In this document: positions 11,642 to 24,282 of the stretch, piece by piece
Layout: every line of letters starts with the position of its first letter
Position numbering within the stretch: position 1 is the first letter of the stretch
Origin: Smittia aterrima
Lineage: Eukaryota > Arthropoda > Insecta > Diptera > Chironomidae
DNA length: 64,000 bases
Reading direction: 5' to 3'
Assembly (NCBI GenBank): GCA_033063855.1
Contig: CP093831.1
Coordinates: 16,802,001-16,866,000 of the forward strand
Translations under genes and position numbers: made by a program
Notes under the pieces: model-generated
What the model was told of the DNA's origin: nothing
What the model saw: the letters and a program-made list of their open reading frames with translations, nothing else
The model's database searches: none

Positions 11642-14057
11642 TGTTTTCAATTATCACTGTGCACTGTTTACCCAAAGACTTTTTCTCACCGAAAAACAAT
11701 TATTTCTATTTTTTGACATAAAACAAGTTGGAAAATCGATATCAGAGGATTTCTCCAAGTTCTTTTTTTGTATTTTGCCTTGACGGGGTTTCGCTTACGT
11801 TCTCGTTAGCCAAGAGAGAAAGAGAAAACACGTCTTAACTGGTCGGAAAAACTCACGAGACTGATTTTGTGGAACGTAAAAATGTTCTCCATGCATACAC
11901 AGAGAAGTCAGCGTTGTTGTTTGGGGAGGAAAATTCAGTTTTACTCTCTGTCTCACCCAACACGAAGCTTTAGCTTGAAAGGGAAAGAGGAGGCGAAATG
12001 TAACGACGAGAGCGCTGAGCCGAGAATGAAAATCATATCAACATTAATAAAGGCACAAATTCATTTTCATTCGTTGCCTGATGCAACTCAATGTTATTTT
12101 TATTTATTTTCAGTTGCCATGAACCACCCTGAGAGCTAACCGGCTTTGTTTCGCGAGAGTGACAACGACGATGAAACTTTATTATGCTCTTGAACTATAG
12201 CGAACAGGTAGGTGGGAAGGGAATAAACGATCCAAACAGGAGCGTTTCAGAAAGAGCAAGGCTTTTCCTTACTTTTAATGGGAAAAAGAATAAGCTTACG
12301 GGGAAAATGTGAAGTTTATGATGATGAGAATGAAAAGTTTTTTTTTCTATTTTCTTCGTTCTCATCATTCGTCATTCTCATTCCATTCAAGACCGCCCAA
12401 GGTTCAAGGTTACATTTGGTCATACGAAACTTTGAATAAATAAAAGTCTCATTTCATTTCCATAGCAAACAAAATGAGGGCGTCCTGGAGTTAATTCTAC
12501 GACATTGCCTTACGTAACTTTTGCCTCAACGACCGATCCAGTTTTACGATGAGAAAATTATCATATTTGTTCGCAAAGAATTCTATTTTCCGGATAGTAA
12601 AGAAGAGTTTTTATTTCCAGGATAATTCACTTGGCGGAAGTCGCGTCACATGTGCGTGTTTCGTCTTCTTTTCGCTTGACTTTGGTAGAGTGGGAGAATG
12701 ATTATTTTCCATGATAGCACTTGAGAAATAATTCATGACACAATCATGATTTATTCGAAAGGAATCTGTGGTTGATGACAATAGCTCGAAGTAAAAATAA
12801 AAACCAAGAGAATGCCGATAGCGATAAAATCTTTGCTTTATGTCTGAACTTTTTTTTGTTTCCGTCATCATTCTTCTATGTCGGCTTTTTATGGCCAAAG
12901 CTCAGTCAAGTGAATTTATTTATTTATTTAAACTGTCGTGTAACTTTCAAACGGTTTCATCTGAGATAAGGTCACGTTTGTTTGATTATTCAATTGACTA
13001 ATCAAAAAAGCTCTGCGCACCCTTCATAATTTGTGATCTAATTTGTGAGCGCACGCTTTCTTATCCTCATAACTCATCGAAAGCGATGGAAGATAAAACA
13101 ACAGCAGACAAAGCGTGTCTGATTTCATGAGCAATTTAGCCTCATTTTCGCGATCCATGCTTCCTCCACCCCACGTTCATTTGGAATTGATTTGTTATGC
13201 AAATCGCGCTAAGAACGTGAACGAATGTAAAGGATTGAACTCGTACAAACTGCCATCGACCCCCACATGGTTAAAGCTTTAGGGGGTGTTCCTAAACAGA
13301 AGTTTAGGCTCGTCACATTAAATATGAATAACGTGGTTGTTCGTATTCACTTTGGCGAAGTGAAACTCTTGCTACTACTTCTCATCTAACTGAGTTACAG
13401 CTCTCCAGTGGATTACGCGATTTATGAACAATTCCTTTTCGAAACTTTCGTATTTTTTTCTTCCTTCTTCGCCAACCATAAAACACAAATTTTTGGCAAA
13501 CAAAGCGAAGAATCGTGAAAGAAAGCAACGCTACGGTTCAAGTGACAGGAAATTATTCTGTGTCGTGCGAGTTTTCTATGCGTGGAAGCTTGAAACTCTC
13601 AACGCCATCCAGACTGACTATAAGTAATTTGATACAATTTCTTTTTCGCTAGGAAAGTTTCCAAGAACTTTCAAAGCTTTTCTTCTACGCTCTTTGTGAA
13701 AATCAATAATTCTGAGTATCATGGAGTGGGGATCCCAGCATAATTTCGTTTGCCAATGTTTCCATTCCAAGCCACTCGCTCGTATCCACGTTTCTGTAAA
13801 ACATAAATGAATTTTTTTCCTGTAACGAGGTCAGGGTTATTACAAACTCATAGAACAAACGTTGTCACATGTACATGAACATCATTTCATCCTTTATTGC
13901 ATTATTTTATCTCAACTCAAGCTGTTCGAAGGAAACTCGATAAAAGGCACTCTGGTTAATTAAAACAAAATTTTACGAGACGCGCTGTCGACAGGTGACA
14001 GCTGACACATCGTAAAAAGCCTAAAGTCGACAGTTTATGCTCTAAGAGGAGTCTCAG
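11642..14057. other. Intergenic region upstream of the RIIa-IQ gene
   Basis: About 2.4 kb between the 5' end of the minus-strand RIIa-IQ gene and the 3' end of the zinc-finger gene. Open frames at 11867-12139, 12611-12898 and 13424-13627 lack domain features and look like chance. A possible minus-strand polyadenylation signal (TTTATT on the + strand) for the zinc-finger gene lies at 13893-13898. The rest presumably carries promoter and enhancer sequence of the RIIa-IQ gene. Confidence 0.4.
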
Positions 14058-16339
14058 TTATCTAAGAGCTCCCAAAAGCTCTTTTATAGAGTCTTCGTTG
14101 ATCGTCTCGAGTGTCGATGGAAAGCTCATGCTGTAATTATTGTTATGGCCCAGACTCGCCACATCGTAACTTGAACTTAACATAGTTCCCGTCGTCATGT
14201 TGTTGTTGTTGTTGTATAACATCACGCTCGAGTTATCACCAAACACATTGTCCACAAGGTGTGGACGTTCGTTTTTCATTATTTTCTCATAGGAATCGTC
14301 TTTTAGTAAATCCTCGAGACAGAATTCGTGACTTTCGTGTAAAGTTTGACTCGAAATGGAAACCAGATCATTTGTATTCGTTGATGTTTCGTTAGCAACC
14401 GACGACGACACTATGGTTGATGGTAAAATCGATGAATTTTGCATTAATTTCTGGATCAGTTCGCCGGGCTGTTTCACCAACACTCCACTGCACTTGTGCG
14501 AACGTTGGCTGACCTTGTAACGGAAACCTTTTCCACATTCTATTGGAAATAAAAATTGAGTTGAGTAAGGGGAGGCAATGACGGAAATAAAGCAATATTT
14601 GTTACGAACCAGTGCAAATGTAGGGAAGGGCACCCGTGTGGATCCGAGAGTGGACAAGATACGACACTAAGGATGACATAAAAAGGACAACAATTAAGAT
14701 TATCGCCGCGTAATTTGATCGCCCTTAAATTTTTTATAAGCTTTTTTTACCGTCACGTAGGCGTTTTGTTCACGTTTTGACTCGCGATATCAGTTACGAG
14801 ATTTCATATTTCTCTTCGCTGCTTTTATGAAACAAAAAAAGCGTTTTATGTTCTTCGTTGCGTGAGAAATAATGGATTTCGTTAGAGTCGGATGGGGAGC
14901 TTGAATCAATGTTTCCCAAAGCGAAAATAAAGAAGCTTCAATGAGCTTTTCTCGCGCACCGCTAATGGAATTTTCATCTCTCTTACCTCTCTGCCGAAAG
15001 AATTTCCCGCAAATTTCGCACCCGAATGGCTTGACGCCGCTACAATGACAAAATGGATTTAAAATGTTGAAGCAATTAAGTGTAATTAAGCCTTTTCACC
15101 TATGGATTCTCTCATGGTTATGCAATGTCGAAAGCTCTTTGAAACTTCGTCCACATTCAGCGCATTCATAACTTAAAAGGGAAGAAAAATGAATTATTCA
15201 TTAAAGTGCTATTAGATGTGCATAATTCAAGATGCTCTTACGGCTTCTCCTCGCTGTGGTAACAATAAAGCTTGTGTTTGTGAAATGATTGCTGGAAGAA
15301 GAAGTTCTTGCCGCACTTCTCGCAACTGTAAGGCATCTCACCTGAAATGGAAAAATATCGAGAGGGAGGATGATAAATGGTTTGGAAGAGATGTTTGTTC
15401 GTTCGCTCATCGTCAAGGGGATACAACATTTGAGATTCAACCATTAAATCTCAATTCAAGTGCCGTCTTGACGACCGAGCTCATGTCAACCGAACCTGTA
15501 TGAAGTCGTTTATGTTTCTTCAGGAAATATTTTGTCGTGAATGTTTTTTTACAGTCATCGCACTGGAACGTCTTCGCATTTTTGTCTGAATTCTTTTTGT
15601 GGTCGCCGTTTACAGAGTTTTGTGGTGAAGGAACGAAATAAGACGACGCAGGTGAAGCCGGAGCAGATCGAGGCTTTTGATGATTTTCAGGGCTGTAGGG
15701 CTCTTGAAGCGAAAGCATTTCAGTCTTCATTGTACATTGATCGATTGATTTTTGGTTCTTCAAGTAATCTGCAATGTTGATTTGCTGACGGTTTTGATCA
15801 TGAAAGCCAACGTGAGCGACCCGGATATGAATTCGAAGAGCGCCCTTCATCTTAAAATGTTTTGAGCAAAGATGACACTGAAATCTCATAATCTCGTTCG
15901 TGCTTGATTGAGCAGATGTGTTCTCCCTCTCGTTATTGTGGTTGGGCGTGAAATTGTGCACGAGGCTTAAATGCAAACTCAGCAAGTTCTCATCCACAAA
16001 CACAAAGCCGCAGATTTCACAACGAAATCTCTCGTCAGACGCTCTCAAAGGCGATGACATTTTTGCCAACTTCACTCTGCTTTGTTTTGCTTTTGGCTCT
16101 TTCTTTGGCTTTGAAGGTGGCGGCGGAGGTTGCGTCGTCTTTGCCTCAACTGTTTTGTCATCAAGTGGCAACGAATGTCCAAACAGGTGAATCGTTAACT
16201 TGTCCAATCCCAAAAGAATCTCATTACACAAAGGACACTTGATTGGCTTACTATTCACTTTAATCAGATTCAGCTTGAATGTTTCGATGTCCGGAAACTC
16301 GGACAAACAACACAATGGACAAGATAACTCCGAACACAT
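14058..16339 (-). CDS. C2H2 zinc-finger protein, probable transcription factor (6 exons)
   Basis: Exons on the minus strand: 16339-15496, 15341-15242, 15171-15100, 15039-14987, 14666-14610 and 14539-14058; they join in frame to 535 residues. Zinc fingers start with Cys pairs at about residues 35, 107, 155 and 260. An array of four more follows across exons 2-6: CEKC, CAEC, CEIC and a last C2HC finger, CTECGKGFRYKVSQRSHKC. The last four finger units are linked by TG/SG-x-x-P(Y/F)-type linkers typical of DNA-binding arrays. The N-terminal half has a Pro run, a Lys-rich patch and a Ser/Pro-rich linker; the tail after the last finger is Asn/Ser-rich with a polyAsn run coded by ttg/gtt repeats. 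There is no ZAD domain. A nuclear DNA-binding role is inferred; I do not recognise a specific orthologue. Confidence 0.85.
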
Positions 16340-18124
16340 TTTGCTACGTCAAATCAATTACCACAACCACATTGAATGGATCGATTTCTAATTAAATTTG
16401 ATTAAATTAGGATAGAAGACCTTTTTAAATTTCTTTTTACTTCGAAGTGAAAAATTGAGGAAGCAAATAAGAAAATTTTCTTTCTCGTTGTGTGTTCAGA
16501 GAGTTGAAACGTTGGCTATAAATAGAATCGATGAGATGAAAAGTTTCAACGGAAAATGATCACGAGTTGTGAAGCGAAATGGGGAAATTATGTGAATAAC
16601 AAAAAGAAATGGCGCAATTCAAAACAATTCAAACGATTCTCGTGAACTTTCTCCTCGCAGCTTGTCATTAATCGACATCGAAATTAACTTCTGAGTTCCG
16701 GAAAGAGCCCCAAGCGGAGATGTTCGTGTGATAAATGAAAAAGTTTCGCGTCGAGCATAATTTCCCTCCAGATCGTAGACGCGAGATTTTCTCATTAGTT
16801 TCCCAGTTCGTATCGATTTGCTTTCAATCAGGAAAATTGAATGGAAATTTACGCCCCGAAGAAGGAAGAGATAACAAACAAACCGTAAATTAACGAACAT
16901 TCATTTGTTCCTTGTGGAATACAGAATCCAATTTACATTCGTTACCGGACGTGTCGAACACGAAAACGATCGAATAGAATCAATTTGACACAGCAAAAGC
17001 CTTGCGGGTAAAGTTTTCATCAAACGAGAAGAAGAAGAAAAGGGAAATCATGGAAATCTGCAAACAATGAACACAAAGTTGTGCAACAAGTGTGTGCTCA
17101 CTGATTGCAAATTCATTTCATGTTCCTGGCTCGAGTGTCGTTTTTTCTATCGATTCAACTTTTCACATTCCCACCCCACGTTTAAACGATCCATTGGCAA
17201 CGTGACTATGTCGATATAAAAGTCACTTTGCATCGAAAACACGAAACGTTGAGGAAACTCATTTCACTTCGATTATTGACGACGGGAATAAAGTTATTGA
17301 TTTAACAAAATTTATTTTCTCATCAGTCATCAAACACGAAATCTTAGATAATCGAAATGAAGATCCGTTTGATAAGGCGCTTTTGAAATGGAAATTGAGC
17401 TTTTTGGCGGTCGGAAAGCTTTTGTCGTAACGAGTATTGCAGCTCAAGCGGAAGCGATGGAGGCTGAATCCTGCTCGAAATAAATTCCTTCTTCATCGAG
17501 GCAAAAGTCTAAAGACGATGTCTGAAATATGAATCAGGAAGTTGAGGAAACGGATGAGGAAATTTTAGATTTAAACAAGAGAAGCGTCGATGCGCAAGGT
17601 TCGGAAAATCGAGAACAAATTTCAACTGTCAACGAATGACTGACTACATTATTTCGTTTCTAATCAATCATCTTGTGAATAAACTTTCAGCACCAGATGG
17701 AAAAATTCATAATTAAATGTTTTGATCATTTATTTATTCAGAACTCGAATAGTTCCACAGTTTCAAACCTTCTACAGATTTCAGAGATTTTAAAATATTT
17801 AAAGATTGTACTGAACGGATGAGAAGTCAAAAAAAGAAAACGAAATCTTGCGTTTACTCTTAAGATTACAAATTCTTTTATGTTCGTCAGACTGCGGCAC
17901 AACTCAAATTACCTCCATTGCATAAGTGGATTCTCTCATGTTATCACAAAATATATTGAAGTTTATCATCATCTTCGTCCGAGACATTCAGACTCCTGTT
18001 GAAAGGCGTTTCCTTACATGACTATCGTCGATCCAGTTCTTTCGTGCTTTAAAGTTTGATTTAATATGTTCGTCGTTTGAATTCTTTCTCATCAAGTGCA
18101 ATTTCAATTATCTAAGTGTCGGGT
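16340..18124. other. Intergenic region with a possible short TATA-driven transcript
   Basis: No gene above 40 codons is convincing. On the + strand there is a TATAAAAG at 17215-17222, followed by two small ATG frames (17388-17483, 31 codons; 17529-17639, 36 codons, very acidic) and AATAAA at about 17679-17684. A TATAAATA also occurs near 16517. The rest is probably the upstream region of the zinc-finger gene and the 3' untranslated region of the next minus-strand gene. Confidence 0.3.
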
Positions 18125-19088
18125 TTAGTGTTTCAAACTATGAGAACGAGTCACGCGTTGTGTTGCTGCAGTCGGTAGATTCTTTTTAATTGGCGATTTC
18201 TTGACGTTGAGAGGTTTCTTTTCAGGGCCTTTGTTTATTGATGGTTCATGTGAGTCCTTTTTATCCATAGAGCGAGTCTTTCGATTAGTCTTAACTTCCT
18301 GTTTTGGTTTGACGACATCAGGCTTCAACTTGGTCACTTGCTCAGCTTTAGATTTTCCCGTAGTTATCTGTCGTGAGTTGTTTGACTTGGGAGATGGTTT
18401 GAGACGCTTTGCGGCTGGTTTCTGTGGGCTTGATCGGGCAGTCTTACGTTTTGTCGCTTTCGGTTTAGCAATAATCTGACCTTCAGATTCCTTTGAGTCT
18501 TCCTCAGCGTAGCTCACGAAAGAGAATGCAGATTGACGTCGTGGCGTGATTGGAATGAAGAAAGGGCTAGGGCATGGTGAACTGATGAGATCAGTTGACG
18601 ATGCTGCAGATCTTATCGACGGAATTCGAAGGAGAACAGGTTTTGCGTTTGAAGGTGTTTTAGGTTCTCGTATGATTGGCTTAAAGAAAATCATTTCGGT
18701 TTTCAGTGAATCGGGAGATGAGCAATCACTTGGGGTCGCACTCGATGAACTTGAGCTGCTGTCATGATTCGACTCAGAACGAGGTGGCTTCGAGCTTGTC
18801 GATGCACTGGTTGTTGATGTCGATGGCGACCCTGAACTAGTCGTGATTTTGGAAAAGAAACTAATGCTGCGATTGAAAGCGGACTTGAAAATGTTATTGT
18901 ATTTGCTGGAGGCCGAAGACTCGCTGATTTTAGTTGATGGACTACTTGACGACACTGCATCACTGCAAATGGAGAAAGTTAAGTGGGTTGAGAAATTATG
19001 GGAACATTCAGACTTACCTCTGTTTCGTTTGCGATTCAGAGCCTTTAGGCGACAGGTAGTTGTTGTGAAAGATTGGCGCCACAAGCAT
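18125..19088 (-). CDS. Unrecognised Ser-rich, C-terminally basic protein (2 exons)
   Basis: Exons 19088-19018 and 18962-18125 are separated by a 55-nt intron (GTAAGT...TTTGCAG) and give 302 residues. The frame of exon 1 is set by the splice: it begins MLVAPIFHNNYLSPKG and joins to SDAVSSSSPST. The middle is Ser/Thr/Pro-rich with a seven-Ser run and short motifs such as SPFFIPITPRRQS. The C-terminal third is rich in Lys/Arg with several SP sites and looks like a nuclear or chromatin-associated basic tail (KRKTARSSPQKPAAKRLKPS). I recognise no domain. A nuclear location is inferred from the many basic clusters. A tiny upstream frame (four codons from an ATG just 5' of the start) may affect initiation. 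Confidence 0.7.
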
Positions 19089-19677
19089 GTTGAAATCCCA
19101 AGCCGACTTAAAGGCTTTCAAAGATTTTTCATCTTAATTGAAATAAAAAAAACATTGAAAACAAAAACTTTCTCTTGTAGATTTTATCCAATTTACCACA
19201 TTAAATAGTCGAGTCAACCGCTTCTTTTGATGCTAGTCAATGTGAAATATTGTCGTTTAAGTTATAAAGTGTTCTAGGATTAATATTTTGAGCTATACAA
19301 AGCGTTTGTTTAATTTTCTGTTGTGACGACAAGTGCAATGTCTTCTAAAAGAAAAGCCCTGACGATGAAGAATGTTTTTAAATTTAGTAAATCAATAGAA
19401 TCAGCAATTCGGTCATTCAATAATTCCTCTGTGACTGTTTACAATCATATTATTAAATCAAAGAATACTTAAAAAATTTAGTTAGTTTCCGGGCTTTGCA
19501 TTTCTAGACGACATTGTCTTAACCGCTAAAACTTCAAATTTTGCTAAAATTTCACGAAGGCAAACTTGGACCAAAATATTTTAATTACACAAGAAGAAAG
19601 CATTAACAGCTAAACGAATTCTCATAAATTGATTGTTTAAGGCATTTTCTAATAGTTAAATACGAAGATTCGCTAAA
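19089..19677. other. Divergent promoter region
   Basis: This 589-nt interval separates two genes transcribed away from each other (minus-strand Ser-rich gene and plus-strand 143-residue gene), so it should contain both promoters. A pyrimidine-rich acceptor-like run on the minus strand just upstream of 19130 suggests a 5' untranslated intron in the left gene. No TATA box was noted. Confidence 0.4.
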
Positions 19678-20168
19678 ATGAATGAAAACGGATACGAAAG
19701 CGATGAGGAATCTGGATCGGGATTCACGAGCGTGTCGGAAAATGCTATGAAGAATCCAAATGACCTGCAAAATCAAAATGCTGTCGCTTACAGTAAAATC
19801 AACGATACAGGCCTTATTGCACAAATGATTCGTAAGATTTAGTTGCATTGTTACAGGTTACAGTAAAACTTAACCTCAATTTATTGCTAGCGAAAACATT
19901 GGAGAGAGACAAGAACGAATTAAAGAACCTCCGCAGCACAAAACATGAACTATTCGAGGAGGAGAAGAAGAAGGTCGAGTCACGATTGAACGAGGAATAC
20001 GCTAAAACTTCTGGATACCAGAATGTTGTCAAAGGAATTAAACAGACTTTTAAATCAGTCAAGCTCACCAAAGAGATCTTAGCTAATCGCGATGTTACTG
20101 ATCAACGCAAACCTAAGTACGATGCAATGCGTACTGCTTTTGATGATATCGAGAAAATGTTTGAATAA
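19678..20168 (+). CDS. Unrecognised 143-residue charged helical protein (2 exons)
   Basis: Exons 19678-19831 and 19891-20168 join in frame across a 59-nt intron. The N-terminal third is acidic and Ser/Asn-rich (MNENGYESDEESGSGFTS). The rest is predicted to be long helices: a strongly charged coiled-coil-like stretch (EEEKKKVESRLNEEYAKT) is followed by KGIKQTFKSVKLTKEIL and an acidic C-terminus. It has the look of a small subunit of a coiled-coil complex (kinetochore or BLOC-type), but I cannot place it in a family. The stop codon overlaps an AATAAA at 20164-20169, and the next gene's ATG is only 131 nt further on. Confidence 0.7.
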
Positions 20169-20299
20169 ATTTGCTAAGAAAAAGATTTTTCTTTTATCCT
20201 CCCCTCGACAAAGTTAAAATACCCCATCTAGTGGGCGGCTAACACAAATGCAGACGATTTATTGACGTTTTCGCTAAGAGTCCATTCATAGAAATTGCG

Positions 20300-22043
20300 A
20301 TGAGTTTTTGGAAATATATTTTCACTCCTACGTTGTTTAAAGAGTATGGAGATGTGGCGACCATTGCAGTAAGTTATAGACACAATTCAATATTGAAGTT
20401 AGGTCATTAAGCAATGATTTTATTCGCAGTCTTTGTACGCAAATGAAGGAATGGAAAAATTTGGTTCTTCTCTTGTTAGCTTCGTAAGTTTTCTTTATGT
20501 CGACATCAGACATCATTTCCGAAAGTTATAATTTCTTTTAGTGGGGTTTGATGTTCTCTCTCGCCAAATATGGATCTCCGATGATTACGCTGTATCTGTA
20601 CAAGAAAAATTATTTCGCGATCGAACACATCGGGCAGCTGATGAAGATCTCAACTGGGATCGGGATCATTGTAGTTATCTCGTATTGCATTCGTGGCTTC
20701 GGAAGATCACAAAGCACTACATACCGTCAATTCATTCGAGAAATGGAAGAAGCGAAAGCAAATTACAGTGATCCAGCGAATAAGAAGAAACTGCGTAAAT
20801 ACGATTTTGAATTCGAGCAGTGGCCAGTGGACTGGAGCATGAAATCTCTCGATACCAAAGAAAATAAATCAAGAAAGCATGTAAACATTACTCCTCGCGG
20901 AAGCGTCAATTGGATCTCACCATGCAGCATGGCTGCGTTTGTGGCGATACACACTTTCGGACTTCGAATGATCTATCCTGGCAGTATTAAACTTATTCAA
21001 AAGTTCTTGCACCCCATGTTGATACAAGGAAGAGCGAAGATGGTTTTAATAGATCATGGAGTCCGTAACAAGATTGAAACTATCGATGGAAATGAGATTG
21101 ATACAATCTTCATTGACAATCGTTCAACAAAAAGCGAACACGGAAAAACTCTTGTGATTACTGCTGAAGGGAATGCTGGATTCTATGAATTTGGAATCAT
21201 GGCGACCCCAATTGAGTTAAAGTATTCAGTTCTTGGCTTCAATCATCCAGGATTTGCTGGTAGTACTGGACTTCCTTATCCCGACCAAGATCAGAACGCT
21301 GCTGATGCTGTGATGCAATTCGCTATTCAAGAGCTTGGATTCCTTCCCGAAAATATTCTTTTATTCGGATGGTCAATCGGTGGCTTCTCAAGTTTATGGC
21401 TCGCTACTCAATATCCAAATATCAAGGGAGTAATTCTCGACGCCACATTCGATGATCTGTTGTATTTAGCTCTCCCACGAATGCCAGAATCTTTATCTGG
21501 TGTCGTTCGACTTGCCATTCGCGACCATTGCAACTTGAATAACAACGATCTTATTACAAAATTCAACGGCCCGGTAGCAATGATTCGACGTTCAGAAGAT
21601 GAAGTTATTTGCACCGAAGAATTGGACATCGGAACAAACAGAGGAAATTATTTATTAATTACAATGCTTAAGTATCGATTCCCGAATATTTTCAAATCTG
21701 ATCAACTAAATTATGCTCAGGAAATACTTAACCGAACAATTGACCATTGTAAGTTTGTAGTTCATGGATAATAGAAGTTTATTAATTATTTCTTTCGTTT
21801 TTAGCTCGCGCTAGCGACGACCAAATGTGTTTGTCCCTACTTCTCTCGTATGTTTCTGAAAACGGAGCATCCTATCCTCTGAACATTGGCGACGACTACT
21901 CGAAAGAACAGAAGAATCAAATGACAATGTTCCTAATCAAGAGCCACTTTGCAGATTTCAAAAGCACACATTGTACTCCACTGCCTGTCGACTTCTTTAA
22001 GTCTCCGTGGAACATTCCAAATGAAGATTTTGTGTTCACATAA
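20300..22043 (+). CDS. ABHD16A: ABHD16A-like alpha/beta-hydrolase (4 exons)
   Basis: Exons 20300-20368, 20430-20483, 20542-21748 and 21805-22043 give 522 residues, close to the 558 of human ABHD16A. The family is a membrane-bound lipid hydrolase (phosphatidylserine lipase that makes lyso-PS; also described as an acylglycerol lipase). The N-terminus has hydrophobic segments (TGIGIIVVISYCIRG and a second near MAAFVAIHTFGL) that would anchor it in the ER membrane. The hydrolase core shows the nucleophile elbow GWSIGG with Ser319, the oxyanion-side segment NHPGFAGSTG and a candidate acid in the DATFDD segment. It is transcribed in the same direction as its neighbours. AATAAA lies at 22160-22165. 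Confidence 0.9.
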
Positions 22044-22388
22044 GCGCTGGAGCGTTGGAAATCAGTTTTTCGGGTATTGAATGCTTTCAGCTTTGGTAAA
22101 CTTATTTCACATACAACTATGGGTAAAATTCGCTTGTGTATTTTAGAAGTTAGAGGAGAAATAAAACTTTTTTCGGTGTGACAAAAAATTAAACAGAATT
22201 TTTCAAATTCTTTTGCTAAACTTTGGTTCTAACCCATTTTTCTTGTGAAGATATCCGCGGTGATATCGTAGGCCGTATGTCGACTTACCCCAGTTGATCT
22301 AGTTTTATTGTTATGATTCGATCGAAAATATTTTTCTTCTGCAGTGAAAGTGAAAAATCTAATTTTAAATCATTCTAAAATGTAAAAA
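22044..22388. other. Spacer between ABHD16A and UBAC1
   Basis: This short interval holds the ABHD16A 3' untranslated region with its AATAAA (22160-22165) and, after it, the presumed UBAC1 promoter. No other feature was seen. Confidence 0.5.
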
Positions 22389-24007
22389 ATGCTTCCATGG
22401 TTGCGAGAAAAAATTGCAATAAAACGGCAACGCTGGTTACGCCCGCGAAACGAAGAAATGTAATTTGAATTAAGTTATTTTTAATAGTGAAACTTCCAGC
22501 TGTGATTGAATAATAAATGGATTTATGTCTTGCTGCTTTATCTTTTTAGAAAACCTCCTGACGACTTTCAAGACATCACCAAGGAAAATGATTCTCATAA
22601 CGCATCACCAGATCAACTTCAGTTGCGCATAATAACATCGAGACTTGGTATTCTTCACGTTCAAGTCTCGTATTTTGATTCTGGTCTGCAGCTTAAAGAA
22701 AAAGTTATCAAGAAGCTTGAAGCTTCTCACAGTCCATCATCGTCTTACTCCGATGACTCCCAAAGATATAAACTAGTCAGATCATGTACAAAGAAGCCAT
22801 TTCGAGATTACGACTCGATTCTTGGGAACAATGTAAAGAACATGGAAGAGTTTCTGATGATTCCGAAACGCGCTGATGGAGCAGCAGACAATCTAATGAA
22901 AAACCACAACACTCGTGGTCCAACAGACAAAGAAATTCTAACAAAAACCAAGCACCTTCAACTCGTCCGTTCATCGAATTCGAACGTTAACATGACAACT
23001 GATGCAGCGTTTTTTCAAGGCGACCTGCAACATGATCTCCGTAAAATTCTCAGTGAAATAGCAAAATATTCGGCCTATATTCTCGGCTCTCTGCCATTTG
23101 CTGAGAAGTTAATTAAGTATTATCGGCAAAAAATTCTTATGAGTTTGTGCAATCATCAAGATATCGTACGACTGTTAATGGATATGGGCTTTAGTCGAGA
23201 AAATGTTATGCGAGCTCTTAAGATTCAAGGCAACAATTATTCATTAGCTCTTGACTGGCTCGTTGACAACGTGAGCAAGACTTCCGTCGAAGAACCATCG
23301 AGTCTCGAGTTGTCTAGTGAATCAATTGACGATCTCAACGATTCAACTTATCGAAAGCTGTGCAGAAAGACATTCCCGTCTACAAATTCAATTTTTTATC
23401 CGAAACATAAAGCAATTGTAAGTTTGCAGTCTTAAGGATTACACGTTGAAATCTGAAATTTATTTGAGATTTCATTTTAATCCGGATTATTTTTCTTTTC
23501 AAATGAATTTTGATATCGATTTTTTTACTCGTTATTTTGTAGAGCATAGAGCAAAAAATCGAAGGACTTTTGGAAATCGTGAGATATTACAGTGAGAAAA
23601 ATGAGGAGTCAAGTGGACTCCAAGACACGATTAACAGTCTGATTAACATGGGATTTCCGATGGATGAGATTCAGCAAGCGTTGAACGCGACTAGCAACAA
23701 TCAAACTGCGGCCTGCGAGTGGCTACTGGAACATAGCGAGAGCTCTCACAATTCAAATGCATTGAGGGAATCAATCTTTGTTGAGTCACATATCTTGAAG
23801 ATACTTCTGAGCACGCCACAAATCCAAATGAGTCTCAGCTCTCCAAAGTTTTTCATCGCTTATTGTTCCATGTTGGAAAACTACTCGTCGTTAAACATAT
23901 TCTTCAATGATCTCGAGTCCCAGAGTCTCTTACAACACATTTTACGAACGTATCACGAGGAGAGAATCTATTTTCACACATTTTCGAACCCATCGTCAGC
24001 ATCATAA
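22389..24007 (+). CDS. UBAC1: UBAC1-like protein with ubiquitin-like and two UBA domains (3 exons)
   Basis: Exons 22389-22459, 22550-23417 and 23543-24007 give about 467 residues. UBAC1 (KPC2) is the ubiquitin- and proteasome-binding partner of the KPC1 ubiquitin ligase in mammals. After a short basic start (MLPWLREKIAIKRQRW) there is a ubiquitin-like region (residues ~40-115). UBA domain 1 follows (VRLLMDMGFSRENVMRAL...LALDWLVDN), then UBA domain 2 (INSLINMGFPMDEIQQAL...ACEWLLEH), then a C-terminal region with an STI1-like stretch ending in NPSSAS. The order UbL-UBA-UBA fits UBAC1; DDI1 and ubiquilin differ. Exon 1 was chosen because its phase-2 donor gives a continuous frame with the second exon. 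AATAAA lies at 24110-24115. Confidence 0.85.
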
Positions 24008-24282
24008 ATTCATCATTAGAATAATATTTTTGTAGAGGCCACCGCAAAAACAAATCGCTTCAAAGCTTTAAGTCATGAAATCATTTTAATGTTCGTTAAA
24101 AATATTTAAAATAAAAATATTTAACGTTTATTTAAAATTTAGAATAAAAAGTAACGTTTTTTAGATTTGAATCTTTGGATCATGCTGGAGCAGAAGTCTT
24201 TTAGTTGAACGTCCCTCCGGATCAAACTGATTCAACTTCATGTGAGAATTTTTTGACTAAGCTTAGTAAAGAAAACATCGAA

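Noticed and set aside
18703..18963. 86-codon minus-strand frame overlapping the Ser-rich gene
   Set aside because: Would be reached only from the wrong phase of exon 1; the alternative phase gives a longer, better protein.
24205..24282. Upstream extension of the importin-5 first exon frame
   Set aside because: The longer frame begins at a TTG; the ATG at 24283 matches the family N-terminus exactly.
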